From positions 1 to 64,000 of the forward strand of contig JACCGJ010020839.1 of assembly GCA_013407085.1 (NCBI GenBank): a DNA stretch of 64,000 nt, in the 5' to 3' direction. The stretch comes from Atriophallophorus winterbourni. Lineage: Eukaryota; Platyhelminthes; Trematoda; Plagiorchiida; Microphallidae. The notes beneath the pieces are model-generated. The model was not told where the DNA came from. It did no database searches and worked only from the letters and a program-made list of their open reading frames with translations. Shown in pieces: positions 1 to 11,647 of this stretch (the stretch's first letter is position 1; the number at the start of each line of letters is the position of its first letter). The translations under genes were made by a program, and so were the position numbers.

Positions 1-1000
1 ACATTCAGAAACTGCTTATCGAAGGTAAAGGCGATGTACACCAACACAACAACGCATCTATCCATTTCAATAATTTAGAATTAACAGTGTTGCAATAATA
101 ACGTTAGATTTCGTGGCAAACTATTGTGAAGTTTTACATACCTCAAAGCACATTGTTATTTCATCATTTTTCCGAATGGAGATTATCTGCGTTTTCTTCG
201 AATAGAACATGACCTGCAGTGGATTAGTTGTTTTGGTTTATCGTGCATACGTTGAGCTCGTTGGAAAAATAGCATGAGGTACAAGAGGAAATCGGTTTCA
301 CCAGAAACAATTACATTCTAGCAAATAGTCCTCAGTTAGTTAACGATTAAAAGAGACGGTCTAACTCACGTCTTTCTCGAAGGGACATTAAGGTATGAAA
401 AAAATATTGATCATCTGTGCCTGAGATGTCAAGTTGTCTGGAACATGTTAATCTAAATGCATGTTAGAGGAAACGCGAATCCAGGTCCACCAGCTAGTAG
501 CGTTTGATGTATTGTAAACTTCGATGTCGTAGCGCAGCACTTGTAAAATGTTTATTATAATGAACTCACCAGGAATAGACGCGATAACTCCAAAGCTGCT
601 CGAAACCTGTCAGTAACGATTGATTGGACCATTGTGTGACACATTTAGTCATTTTCTATACGCGACAGAGAGCTAACGAGTGAAAAACACGAAAATATAC
701 CATAAATATCCACATATGTATTTCTTTTTTGTAGGCTTGGAATGACTTTCGGTTGACAATCGGCATAATCAAGTCTAAAGTCTGGTCAAATGACCGTATC
801 GCCACCGATCATCAATGTTTATATTACTGCCAGCTTCAATCAGTGAAACATTTCAAATATCATAAGGAAGAAGGAGACGAAGAACAAAGCTTTATTCGAT
901 TATTTTTCGAAATTTTAGCTTTATGCTAATTAAAAAGACGAAATATATTTCATAAAAATTCCACACAAATGCAAAAAATTCACAGAAAATATACAAATGT
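1..1000. other. Noncoding stretch, nothing recognised
   Basis: AT-rich sequence with stops in all frames. I see no domain, RNA gene or repeat that I can support. Confidence 0.5.
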
Positions 1001-1363
1001 TATCAAAGAGATAAGTTGACCGAAATTGTTCAATAAGTACTTCCCTTTGACATGGTTATTTTGAAGCAAATGGGATCAATGACCTCCGATATCAGGACCT
1101 TCTAGAAGGCAGTATGATGTCTTCGGATCGAGTCTTTGAAGAACCTCAACTCTTAAGTAGATAGTGATGCAGCGGTAAGGAAATATCATTGAGGGATGTA
1201 TTTATAAGCCGATCGTAAATGGAAAAACGTTGTATCAGAATCGTTTCAGGAATATCGTAATAAGGAATAGAGCTTGCGCGCGATACGATCCTGACGCAAC
1301 ATTTGAGCAACACAAATTTGTTTGAAAGAAGTGCAAGGAAAGTAGTATGTGAGCAGTACAGAA

Positions 1364-1574
1364 CAGACAATAACAAATACTTCGCTTTGGGATTTAAAGC
1401 GAAGCGAAGTTGCGAAGCTAAGCGAATATTGTTGAATATTCGCTTCGCTTCGCCATTGCGAAGCGCACTTCGGATATTCGCTTCGATACTATTCGCCATT
1501 GCGAAGGACAGTTAGGGCACATCGAAAATTCGCTTCACACTTCGCTCCAAAAAAGTGACATTCGTTATTGTCTG
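1364..1574. mobile_element. MITE-like insertion with terminal inverted repeats and GCGAA/TTCGC core
   Basis: A 211-bp block bounded by 15-bp inverted repeats: 1364-1378 (cagacaataacaaat) and 1560-1574, whose reverse complement differs at one base. The core carries about fourteen GCGAA or TTCGC words in both orientations and can fold extensively. It interrupts the RT relic between two consecutive parts of the thumb. It has no coding capacity, as expected of a nonautonomous DNA transposon. A target-site duplication is not clear; gtac occurs on both sides but not cleanly adjacent. Confidence 0.6.
1412..1453. repeat. Near-perfect hairpin
   Basis: Left arm 1412-1430 pairs with right arm 1435-1453 across a 4-nt loop (gttg). 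The stem is 19 bp with one mismatch; its inner 11 bp are perfect. It lies inside the MITE-like element. Confidence 0.8.
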
Positions 1575-2059
1575 GTACATTGTCTGGTACAATAGACAAG
1601 AGATTATGAAATGGGAAATTAGTTTAGACTCAACGCCTTGAGAACAAGGACGAAAAGCATAAAAAGAAAGCCTACGAACATTAGTAAATAGAGTATTTTG
1701 ATGATGAGTCTAAGTAAAATTGTCCGATAAGGTGACTCCTAGATACTTCGTGTATTTCACTTTAATCAGGTTTGTGGAGTTAATTCTAGATACAGAGAGA
1801 TTAGTGCGACGTTAGCCATGCAGATAAGTGAAAACAATTTGAATACGATTATCAGGATTTACAGATAGGCATCTCTCTTCTGACCATGTAGTAAGTTCTT
1901 CAAAAGCAGCGGAAACGGATTTGAAGATTGGTTTTTGGGTACTACGCATCCAATGATTACGTCATCTGCGTACTTTGAACTGAAATGTGAGATGGGCTGT
2001 GAAAACGTGACTTAGTATGCTGAAAATAAGAAGGGAGATGGAATCGCTTCATGAAGACC

Positions 2060-2320
2060 CCCTTTCTCAGTCAAGAGCAAAGCAGAGCGTAGCCGGTTGG
2101 TTTCAACATATTCAGGTATATTGTAATATATCCACATATCCACTAAACTATCTTTCCTGGTGTAGCACGTGTTTTGAGTACGCCTTTCAGAAGGACGCGA
2201 TCGTGTGAGCAGAAAGCGTTGGTGTTAACAAAACAACAAACTTTGACAGCTAATGATTTGCTGTCAAGCTCTTTTCAAATACTGTAAGTAAGACATAAAA
2301 CGGCATCAACAGTAGTATCA
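2060..2320. other. Short unassigned gap between two relics
   Basis: No coding or repeat signal seen. It may be decayed 5' sequence of the RT relic to the left. Confidence 0.35.
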
Positions 2321-3800
2321 AGAAACAAGAAAACAGCAACCACTGTACATCTACCGTTGGATGACAGCTATAAAAATACAGAGGATACATTATAAATTCG
2401 ATTGAGGCTTTTGGTATGTGTGGGTTTATATAGGTCAATATTCAGGGCCAATATTTGAGTGATCTTTGATATAAGCATGCAGCTTCGATTTGAAATCACG
2501 GGTCGTAGTACCATTAAAAATATACTGTGATAGTGAATTCCACAGAAAGCAAATTCGCACCGAAAAGATATGACGTCTACAATTTTAAAATTTTTCTACA
2601 CACATATACACATATACACTTGTACCTATAGTGCAAATGCATGGTAATTGTAAAGTAATTGCTTTTTCAACCATAAAACCTTGAATCTTGAAGTCTTGAG
2701 TGCGTTATAACGACACAGCTTGAATGACTCCGAGCATTCTTAGGCGAAGTGACTTCCGTCAAATCGCGGAGAGGGTGATTTTCAATCAAAAGTATTTTTT
2801 ATGTTAAAATCATGTCGCTCCTTACTCCCCTTGGTGTAGAATCGATCAATCTCATTACGGCAATTCGCTCATGGTATGAGATGTGCTGCATCCCATCAAG
2901 TAGCTTCGTCGCATGGTGGTAAATTTTATCCAGCAATCCAATATCTTTACGCAGCCACGGTGCCCAAGCTAGGATCTTGTATTTTATCGTCGGATGGATA
3001 TAAGTATTTAAAATGTGGGTGAGCGGTTTAGTAGAGAACCACCCAAATATTCCCCTCAGCATACCCAAGATACCTTGGCCCTGTTGAATACCTTCTGACA
3101 ATTACTTTTCTGTTTCATGTTATTAGTAATCCAGATACCGAGATCATTCTCAGCGCTGGTCCAAGTCAAGTTTTGTGGACAAGTTTATATGTATGCTCGT
3201 ATTACCGGCCAAGTTTTTCATTTACGTATGTTGAAGATCATCTGATTCAGCTGAGACCAGTAATACAGGGCATCCAGAACAACTTGCAGCATCAAACACC
3301 CTCCAATCGATAGGGCTTGCTTCCATATTTCTACATCATCAGCATCGTACTAATTGCGAAATATCATTTATGTATAACAAGAAAAGGATTTGCCCGAGCA
3401 CTGAACCGCGAGGAACGCCGCTGTTGAAATGGATCGTTTTTTTGATAGAAGGCCCTCAATGCGGACTCGCGCGTGCCGATCGGTCACATCATACATTCTC
3501 CACGATAATAATTTTCCTGTTATCCCATATTGCATTAGCTTTAGCAGAAACAGGCTGTGGTTGACCTTATCAAATGCCTTTTTATAAATCAAGATAACAG
3601 TTATGAAGGGAGTATCCTAGGTCAACAGATGTTGTCCAATCATGCGGAGTGATGAGGTGATTTGACAGACAAGAGCTGTTTAGGTGAAACCCATGTTGCG
3701 CTGCTGATAACATTATTTTAGTTTCAAGATGACCCACGATACACTCAATTAGGATGCGCTCCATAATTTTCGTGTTGCAGGGAAGCAACGTAACATGTCT
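2320..3800 (-). pseudogene. Relic CR1-like element, family A, 3' half
   Basis: On the minus strand this matches the intact family A ORF2 at 8757-11441. The segment 2799-3101 corresponds to the thumb and C-terminal part (shared ILNTYIHPT, AWAPWLRKDI, HATKL). The segments 3368-3592 and 3582-3788 correspond to the palm (DKVNHS and the RARVRIEG region). The 3' UTR is recognisable to about 2320 from the shared ttggatgaca region. Frameshifts, deletions and stops abolish function. It lacks the endonuclease. Another short element is nested at about 2590-2690. Confidence 0.75.
2590..2692 (+). mobile_element. Nested 5'-truncated family A 3' end (opposite strand)
   Basis: About 100 bp interrupt the C-terminal coding region of the minus-strand relic. 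On the + strand the segment ends ...accataaaaccttgaatctt, which matches the reverse complement of the family A 3' terminus at 8620-8720 (caccataaaatcttgattct). It is a dead-on-arrival insertion of the 3' UTR only. Confidence 0.6.
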
Positions 3801-3832
3801 TCAATTTGTTACGTATAAACGACAGCCACCTT

Positions 3833-3851
3833 GGTATATATATATATATAG
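3833..3851. repeat. (TA)n microsatellite
   Basis: Short run of alternating ta at the 5' edge of the family A relic. Confidence 0.8.
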
Positions 3852-6800
3852 TAGATATTTAATAGACCTTGTTTTTTTACACAAATCTCGAAATGTTTTA
3901 ATTAATCTTCAATGATGGAATAACGAACCAGTCAGTGATGGTTATTTCAAAATTGAAAGGGGAATCATTTTATTTTCAATGCAGATCATGGTCAAATTTT
4001 TAAAGAGGGGAACGAGATGTGGGAGGATATTTTGAATTTGATCATATTCCTTCGAAGTTTACCGTAAATAGCATCACAGTTTAGCCTATTATATAATGTT
4101 TGTCATTCTTTATTTGCGTCATAATGTAGTAAAATGCCAAAATTTTGCTATGTTTCGATTCTGCTGGTAATGATTCAGCTGCACTATTTCCAAAAGAAAG
4201 TTAATGATAAAGTTTCAATTAGCGCGCAACTGTTAAGTTAGATTGACACGACCAAACTTATAAATCATATGTGGCAACGCACATTTATATAGGGTTAAAC
4301 ACCGTCTGAAACAATATTTCTCATTTGCATGCATTTCAAAAACACAACCGAAAAGTTTAAAATAGTTATTTTCCCAACAATTTAGGAACCTTGAATCGAA
4401 CAACAGGAACTTATTCTCTGAATTTCGTCCGACCCTATTATTCCTGTTTAGTTTTTCGTGATGGCATTTCAAGATATTGATCTGCGTTACAAATTAATCT
4501 ATTTCGGTTGGCATTCCGATGAAGTGCATTTAATCGAGAAAAATCCATTCACTTTTGTGCACTTGAACGATAGAAGATTAACAATTCCGTTCGGCACTAG
4601 TGATTCACTTTTTGCAAGTATTTTAGTACACGTTCTCCAAAAAAATTTCACAATTTTACAAATTGTATTAACCACGTTATTTCATAAACGCAATCGATCC
4701 TCACCTACATGACACAAAATCTGTTTGTTATATTCTATGTTAAAAGTATTCCCTTAACCATAATCAAGCTAAATGATGCACAACGAACATATTGTTTTAG
4801 ACGGAAGTGCAAGCAAATTATCATTTTTGAACATATTGTTGCTTACACATCCATGTGGGATTTGAGTTGTATGTTAATCTGGCATACATCTTTTACACCC
4901 ACAGAATCAATAAAAGCAAATAAGTAATGCCGATCGCGCGCTATATGCTATATTGCTGTTCGCATAAAAATACTGGACGCCACAAATATTTCAAAATTTG
5001 GCCAACTTTCGTTTGTATAAACAAGTCGGGTTACCTTGACTTCAAGTCTAACATATGTGGTAATGAATTCCAAGAATAAATGGGAACAGTATTTTTATTC
5101 ATGCCATCAATCACCGTGAAATAATCTCCACAAATAAACCGGTAAATATATTGATAGTTTTTCTATGGTAAACAGAATTTACCATACACGGAGTGTCCCT
5201 AGGAATTTTATTGGCCGATACATATCATTCTCAAGTGAATACAGTGTTTCCGTACTTGCAAACAAACTCTAAAATTTTGTCAATCAAAATATCGTGTGCG
5301 ACTGTTTCTTGCAAATATTAAAATAGCCAATGTTATTAACCATTTTTACTTCTTTAGTGTTCAGTAATTTGCTTCGTAAACTTTATGCAATGTCATTTCT
5401 CGCAGTACCATGTCCTTACATTCGCTATTGTATGCACGGATCCAAAAAGATTTGTAGTGCTGCAACCATGTCGATCTTTCATGTGAATAAGTGCTCAAAG
5501 ATCCTTCAGAGTTCTTCAATATGCACGGAACAAACTCCTAGTTCTGTGAGTGATTACATAATGAGAATTGCACTAGCTTAATTCAAGAATTTCGGAAGTA
5601 ATACAATTCCTTATCAAGAATTTTAAATTTCAATATTCCAAATTGTTTGTTGCTAAGCTAGGTCAAAAATGAAAATGAATTAAACTGTTCAAATAATAAC
5701 CTGTTCGCACTCAGATCACACTGAATCCATGTTTAACAAAGTATTTCCACGAAACATGAAAATCCCCGTTATTCAAAGGTGGACGAACACACGAATAACT
5801 TATATGCAATCTGCTTGTCCATGAGAGTCTCATCTTGTGACCCCTGGTAAGTATTTCCAGTTGATTTGTCGAGTGATTTCTTGCAATTCGATTCTCGGCT
5901 AGCCTCGTTTCCACCATGAGCCTGTGAGACTAAACTTGCTGGATAGCAGATCTTACGAATCGGTAATTGTCACTTCGTCGTTCCTTCATCTCCTCCAAGT
6001 TTTTAGCAGCCTGCATCGTTGTAGTTTTATCATGGAATTCATCCTATTTGGCACTGTATAAAAGATGATGTTATATTATGCATTACATTGTCGAGCTCTC
6101 AATTTTCACATTTTACAATTATTGTTCAATAAGTTATTATACACTAACGATAAATATTCTAACTGTGAAAAATGTATTCCCAACGTAGGTAACTTAGTTT
6201 TGTAATTAAATACTCTCATGTATATGTTGCTATTTTCTCCTCAGGCTATATCATTCTGAATTGACCGTTTTAATGATTTGCAAAATAAACCCACTTTACA
6301 ATATTGTAATTATTGTCATCTATACAATATATTCATCAGGAATGATACATTATATCAATCGCTGGGTAAATTCATGTTCCCAAACCGTTTTTGAGCATAG
6401 TCCGTTCGTCGTGAGTGAACCAATCTCACGCAGTTAATTAGCGAAATTTTATTTGTTGCTAGTAGCAACGGTGCGTGTTTCGAGTGAATGAAACGACGAT
6501 TTGTAAGCGCCCACAAATTTCGGATCCATTACAGGACGTGGCCTCGAAGAGGAAACAAAATATCATCAAGATAACGAAACTAAAATGATGAAAACTTAAT
6601 TTGTTATTTTCGTAACCGAATACAAATTACACTGTTGATTTGTTCAATTTCCATTGCTGAGCTGAAAATTAAGAAACATACGACACTACTTGTCTATAAG
6701 TTAAAAAAACAATTGTTTAATCCGGTTAAATGCATTTGCTTGAAACAAATTGCATAATTGCAGGCGTCCTATTAACAAAAAATTATCGACTAGTTTCGTG

Positions 6801-7600
6801 CTACTTGCAAACATCGGGCAAGGACATAACGATTAAACCTGGGTTGGATTGCAATGGCGTGAATGTGTTACGAGGAATCTACGTGTGAATTCACTGTTAG
6901 ATTCATTGGCAAAAACAAAACGTTTAATTGCATGTCGGTAAAACACATGAGCGATGCGGTTCCAGTTTAAAGTACTTGCGTTACTAGGATTACAAACAGC
7001 TCGCAAATTGTCGTGATTAGGGTGTAATCGAATGTTGATTCTAATAATATAACGCGTTGCACTCTATCACAAATGCATTGAAATGGTCATGTGATTAAAT
7101 TTTTTAGGTGTATTCGGTTTATACCACAGTTTACTTCTTATCCTCCATTTCTTATCTGTTTCAATAAAGGCGGATGATAATTTCACTGTCATTACCTAAA
7201 GGTTGCCAAGATTTATTACTTAAGCTAATTTGTTTAAATACAAATCGCATGTGAATACGTTTTGGTAATCAAATCGTCTTATTCCGGGGAACGATACCAG
7301 CATATTGAAGGCGTTTGTTCGTCATTCTGCTTTCCGATACAATGGTGTTCGTTCAATCGAAGCTCAGTGTCGTCTGAAGGAAACAACTTTAAGATATTAC
7401 CTTATAATTGGGGCTAAGATCTACCGAGTACTTCCAGTCTCTATGTACGCTATTGAAGATATTGTTAAGTACTGTCCTTGGTATATAGCCATTTAGAGCG
7501 CTACATTTGCGATAGACGCCTCAAGTTAACATCGACCAAATATCCACCAACAACGACATAGAATACTCATTCTGATGCAGTTGTTGTTGGTACAGCTGAT
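3852..7600. other. Noncoding stretch, nothing recognised
   Basis: About 3.7 kb of AT-rich DNA. Small open frames (for example 4458-4712 +, 5330-5581 +, 7305-7496 +) show no family resemblance and no codon pattern that sets them apart, so I do not call them genes. Confidence 0.5.
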
Positions 7601-7604
7601 GTGT

Positions 7605-7827
7605 TCACGGACGCAAATCAAGGTTTCTCTTTAGCTTGATCGTTACCATACGATATAGTATTTTGGGGTTTCGCTCCATCATGCTTGATATCACTTCTTG
7701 GAAGCACAACTTGTCTTGGATTACAAATTTGTTTATTTTGTTCCGCAGTAAACGGAATGTTTCCCAGGTCTCGGATGATGGGTTTTGACTGTGGTGTCGC
7801 CAAGCAATTTCTCGTACCAATAACCAC
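7605..7827 (-). pseudogene. Fragment of family A ORF2 (endonuclease-RT linker)
   Basis: The minus-strand translation (RNKINKFVIQDK, MMERNPKILYRMV) aligns with the linker of the intact ORF2 at about 10430-10620, which has RNRVTTLIRQDK and MERMEANPKLLYKIV. Two overlapping frames are open, so an indel is likely. It is isolated and nonfunctional. Confidence 0.6.
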
Positions 7828-7829
7828 TT

Positions 7830-8610
7830 AGGAGTTCGACTTCTTGGTTTATTTTGAGGATCTTTCTTGAGTTCTTGAGAATAAATTCGGAACTCACTTA
7901 GATTGAATTCTTGAGGTTAGATATTAGCCATACTAAAACTCATGTAGTTGCTGGTTACTTGTTGGCAGTTAATCGTTTAATATGTAAGTCGATTAGATGA
8001 CGACTAAAATTTAGTTACGCTTGAAAACATTGCACTAAGAGACAGATTTTAGGATTGGTTATTGAGGTCATGAATCATTTCATCGTCGAAGCAGACTAAT
8101 ATTTCTAATACTGAGATTTATTTTATTGGTACATGCCATGTTAAACAGATATGGGAAGCGATCAGCATAATGATTACACAGTTTTGATACTGGTGACATG
8201 TAATTAGATTGGACGCTTTGTTCCAGCTTGGTGTACATGGATAGAAATTTTCCTTTAGATGGATCAATATGGATATATTCATACAATCTAGTGTGCAAAT
8301 TCTTATGGTGCGTACACGAGACAGATAAATGAGGGCTATAAAAATTTACCGAATAACACGAGAAACCTTCAGATGGGTCGGGATGATAAAACTCTAATCA
8401 GCGACTTGGCATTTGTTGAACACGTTCTGGACAGTGGACACGATACGGAATTTGGATAACTTAGAAATGATGAAAAGTAGTAGTGAGCTTCATAAACCAG
8501 CATGCGCAAGCATTTGAAATCACTATGACTGTTGAAACGTGATAAAAATTCAAAACGTGGCAAAGAGTTTCATAATATTACACCCTGTGCTATGGTGAAC
8601 AAAGGTCAAC
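7830..8610. other. Unassigned stretch before the family A element
   Basis: No supported gene. A minus-strand open frame at 8369-8563 lies next to the 3' end of the family A element and could be decayed transposon DNA, but I see no convincing match. Confidence 0.4.
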
Positions 8611-8756
8611 TATACATAGAGAATCAAGAATCAAGAATCAAGATTTTATGGTGATAAAAAGCTAATGCTTTACATGTACCATTGGATGACAACTATTGCA
8701 AAAAGAAAAATTTAATCAAAATCCCATTGTTAATATTTTTCTGGGTTCATGATGCT

Positions 8757-11441
8757 TCAATACACCGGGCCAAATTCAGGGTTTTGTTTGACGTATGCAT
8801 CCAATTTCGATTTGAAAACACCAATTGTCGTTGCATTCACAACATCTTGCGGTAGCGCATTCCATAGAAAGCAGATACGCACAGAGAAGAAATAGCGACG
8901 ACAATCAAGTCTTGAGTGCGGTATTTCGAGGCAACACGAGTGACTGCGTGTATTTCGAGGGGAGTTTACTTTTATTAGTTCGCTAAGCGGATGGTTTTTG
9001 ATCCGCAGTATCTTGTAAGCCAGAATCAGGTCGATCCTCATTCGTCTTCGTGTAAAATCACGCAAACCAAGGATGGCCATTCGCTCTTGATACGGGACCC
9101 GCTGCATCCCTTCAACTAACTTTGTAGCTTTGTGGTATATTCGATCCAGGATCTCGATGTCTTTGCGCAACCACGGTGCCCAGGCTGGGATCAAATAATC
9201 CATCGTTGGATGGATGTAAGTATTTAAAATACGAGGAATTGTTTTGGACGAGAACCGTCCGAAAATTCTTTTCAGGATTCCTAATATACCACATGCCCGA
9301 TTAAACACTTTTCTCCAATGCATATTCGGTTTCAGGTTATTAGTAATCCAAATTCCGAGGTCCTTTTCAGTGGTGGTCCAATTTAGGATATCGTGGCCTA
9401 GATGGTATGTATATTCGCAGTTACGGCCGAGCTGTAACATATGACATTTACGTAGGCTGAAAGGCATTTGATTCTCTAGAGACCAGCGATACAGAACATC
9501 CAAGTCGTTTTGCAGCATTAAACAATCTTCATTAGATCGGATTTGCTTCCATATTTTAATGTCATCTGCAAAAAGAACGAGCTTGCATCGCACTATTTCA
9601 GTTATATCATTTATATATAACAGGAAAAGAATAGGTCCGAGCACTGAACCTTGAGGCACCCCGCTCGTGACATCGATACTTTTCGACAATACTCCGTCAA
9701 TGCGAACTCGCACGTGCCGATCGGTCAGATAATCTGTTAGCCACGATAGTAAGTTACCTGTTATTCCATATCGCACTAGCTTTCGCAGGAGCAAGCTGTG
9801 GTCGACCTTTTCAAAAGCCTTTGAAATATCAATATAACAAGCATGTACCGTATAGCCTTGATCGAGCGACATCGTCCAATCATTTAGTGTGATCAGTAAA
9901 TTCGAAAGACAAGATCTGGTCCGGCGGAACCCGTGTTGTGCTGCTGACAAAAGACGTCGTGCTTCAAGCTGACCCACAATACATTCAGATATAATGCGCT
10001 CCATAATTTTTAAAATACATGGTAGCATCGTTACAGGTCTGTAATTTGCTGCGTCAGAACGACTGCCACCTTTATAAATTGGTGTTACCACACCCGCTTT
10101 CCAAGCCAAAGGTACACAACCTTCACCAAGACTCTGGATGAAAACCGCCGCTAAGCTATTTGAAAGCTCTCTATAACACACATGAAGAATCGCTGGGGTA
10201 ATATTGTCCTCCCCGGGAGATTTCTTTGTATTCAATCGACGTAAATGTCGCTCTACCACCAGTTGATCGATCACGGGCTCAGTTAGTGGTTCTACAGTGT
10301 TTGATAATTCATGATGCAATAATTGCTTTTTAGGGCAGTAGACTTGAGAGTAAAAGCACGCAAGCGCATCCGCCGTCTCTTGGACTGTGACAGTCAAACC
10401 TTCTTCTGTCATGATCGGGAAAACACCTGGTTTAACTTTGGTTCTGTCATTCACAATTTTGTACAATAGTTTCGGATTCGCTTCCATTCGTTCCACCATA
10501 TGTTGCTGGTACTGTTTTTTGTCCTGCCGAATTAGGGTGGTGACTCTGTTACGTATTCTGCAAAATTGTAGCCAAGATGTAGGGGTGACGTTATTGCAAT
10601 GAGTAACCCAAGCACGCCTTTTCAATGAAATCCATTTTCTAGTTCTGCTGCGAACAGAGAAACGGAGGGTGTGGACATCTTTCCTCTGAATATATCGAGA
10701 TTTCGACTGGATTTGCATCTGAAGGTAGTTTATCAGAGAGTTATAATGTGTATTTGAGTCACTAGAATCAAGTTGAACATCATTCAGCTCACAAAGTGCT
10801 TCTTTGAGTCTCCAAAAGTCGACTTTACGGATGATTTTAGATTCGTCACTGTGTCTCGATGCACTGCAGACATAATCGAACACGAGCATCACATGGTCAC
10901 TCCGTCCCAATGGAGCTTCATAGTGTACTAATTCAATAGCTGATTCGTTGGAAGTCAAAACTAGGTCCAAAACAGAGGGCCGGTCTGTCCCTCGCATTCG
11001 TGTGTGGTTGCAAACGTGATTGTACAGGGGGACTAGATCAAATACTTCTTGAAATTTGTGTTCCAGTGAGGTAATTGGGTGTTGATTTCTCGAGTATAGC
11101 TGCGGGAGGTTGAAATCCCCCATAATCAATATTTGAGCATGTGGCCGAGCGCTGATGCGCTGAAGTCTTTCAACTAACACATCATTATGATCGACGGTCG
11201 AAGTTGGTGAGCGATATATAACCCCAATTGTACAGCTCTCACCAGATTCCAGGTCAAGTGAACACCACAGCGTGTCTGTGAGTGAAAGATCAGTATCTGC
11301 AATGATATTAACATTGAAGCGCTTGTGATAATACAATGCAACGCCGCCTCCCGGGCCATCACGGTCATGACGAAAAAGTGTCATATTAGGGATTGAGAGT
11401 TCACTGTCCGTCATACTGGGCTGATACCAGGTTTCCGTCAC
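8757..11441 (-). CDS. Family A ORF2: endonuclease plus reverse transcriptase
   Basis: A continuous frame of 894 residues from the first ATG. The true domain start is about 35 residues further upstream (to about 11545), where IYTNAQCLVNKL and LIAVTETW give the N-terminal strands of an apurinic-like endonuclease but no ATG is obvious. Endonuclease motifs: TETW, MGDFNLPQ, RSDHVML. RT motifs: TPIYKGG, NYRPV, AQHGFR, DISKAFEKVDH, GVPQGSVLGPILF, FADDIK and a thumb with WAPWLRKDI. It would nick target DNA and copy the element RNA by target-primed reverse transcription. No stop or frameshift is seen, so the enzyme could be functional. Confidence 0.85.
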   Translation of the reverse strand: MTETWYQPSMTDSELSIPNMTLFRHDRDGPGGGVALYYHKRFNVNIIADTDLSLTDTLWCSLDLESGESCTIGVIYRSPTSTVDHNDVLVERLQRISARPHAQILIMGDFNLPQLYSRNQHPITSLEHKFQEVFDLVPLYNHVCNHTRMRGTDRPSVLDLVLTSNESAIELVHYEAPLGRSDHVMLVFDYVCSASRHSDESKIIRKVDFWRLKEALCELNDVQLDSSDSNTHYNSLINYLQMQIQSKSRYIQRKDVHTLRFSVRSRTRKWISLKRRAWVTHCNNVTPTSWLQFCRIRNRVTTLIRQDKKQYQQHMVERMEANPKLLYKIVNDRTKVKPGVFPIMTEEGLTVTVQETADALACFYSQVYCPKKQLLHHELSNTVEPLTEPVIDQLVVERHLRRLNTKKSPGEDNITPAILHVCYRELSNSLAAVFIQSLGEGCVPLAWKAGVVTPIYKGGSRSDAANYRPVTMLPCILKIMERIISECIVGQLEARRLLSAAQHGFRRTRSCLSNLLITLNDWTMSLDQGYTVHACYIDISKAFEKVDHSLLLRKLVRYGITGNLLSWLTDYLTDRHVRVRIDGVLSKSIDVTSGVPQGSVLGPILFLLYINDITEIVRCKLVLFADDIKIWKQIRSNEDCLMLQNDLDVLYRWSLENQMPFSLRKCHMLQLGRNCEYTYHLGHDILNWTTTEKDLGIWITNNLKPNMHWRKVFNRACGILGILKRIFGRFSSKTIPRILNTYIHPTMDYLIPAWAPWLRKDIEILDRIYHKATKLVEGMQRVPYQERMAILGLRDFTRRRMRIDLILAYKILRIKNHPLSELIKVNSPRNTRSHSCCLEIPHSRLDCRRYFFSVRICFLWNALPQDVVNATTIGVFKSKLDAYVKQNPEFGPVY

Positions 11442-11647
11442 AGCAATAAGGTCAGGGGACTGTTCTACACAGATATCAATGAGTTCTGCCAGCTTGTTGA
11501 CTAAACATTGAGCATTAGTATATATACATTTGATCGATATGACTCGGTGTAGTGATGAATCGGGTGATATGAGGTAAGGGGTAGGACGATGAGATGCCAG
11601 ATCAGGCTTAACAGTAAGTGCTCGTGGGGGTGTAACTTGTGGGCTAG

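Larger units (their letters stand above)
1000..2060 (-). pseudogene. Relic non-LTR reverse transcriptase (family F), split by a MITE-like insert
   Basis: Read on the minus strand, this is the decayed C-terminal half of a reverse transcriptase. Near 1970-2000 there is a YADD palm motif (KYADDVIIG). It is followed, after frame changes, by EELTTWSEERCLSVNP, then KYTKYLGVTLSDNF and NVRRLSFYAFRP at about 1640-1790. The thumb continues on the far side of the insert at 1146-1363 (SVLYCS, IVSRASSIPY). Stops and frameshifts mean it cannot make an enzyme. The two halves join sensibly only if 1364-1574 is treated as inserted DNA. The family is unlike A-E elsewhere in the window. The ends are approximate. 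Confidence 0.65.

Noticed and set aside
1381..1545. CRISPR-like or regulatory repeat array from the GCGAA/TTCGC words
   Set aside because: Spacing is irregular and orientations alternate; the block has transposon-like inverted ends and sits inside a relic.
4458..4927. Small open frames on the + strand as host genes
   Set aside because: Composition is like the flanking noncoding DNA, there is no domain resemblance, and such lengths are expected by chance in AT-rich DNA.
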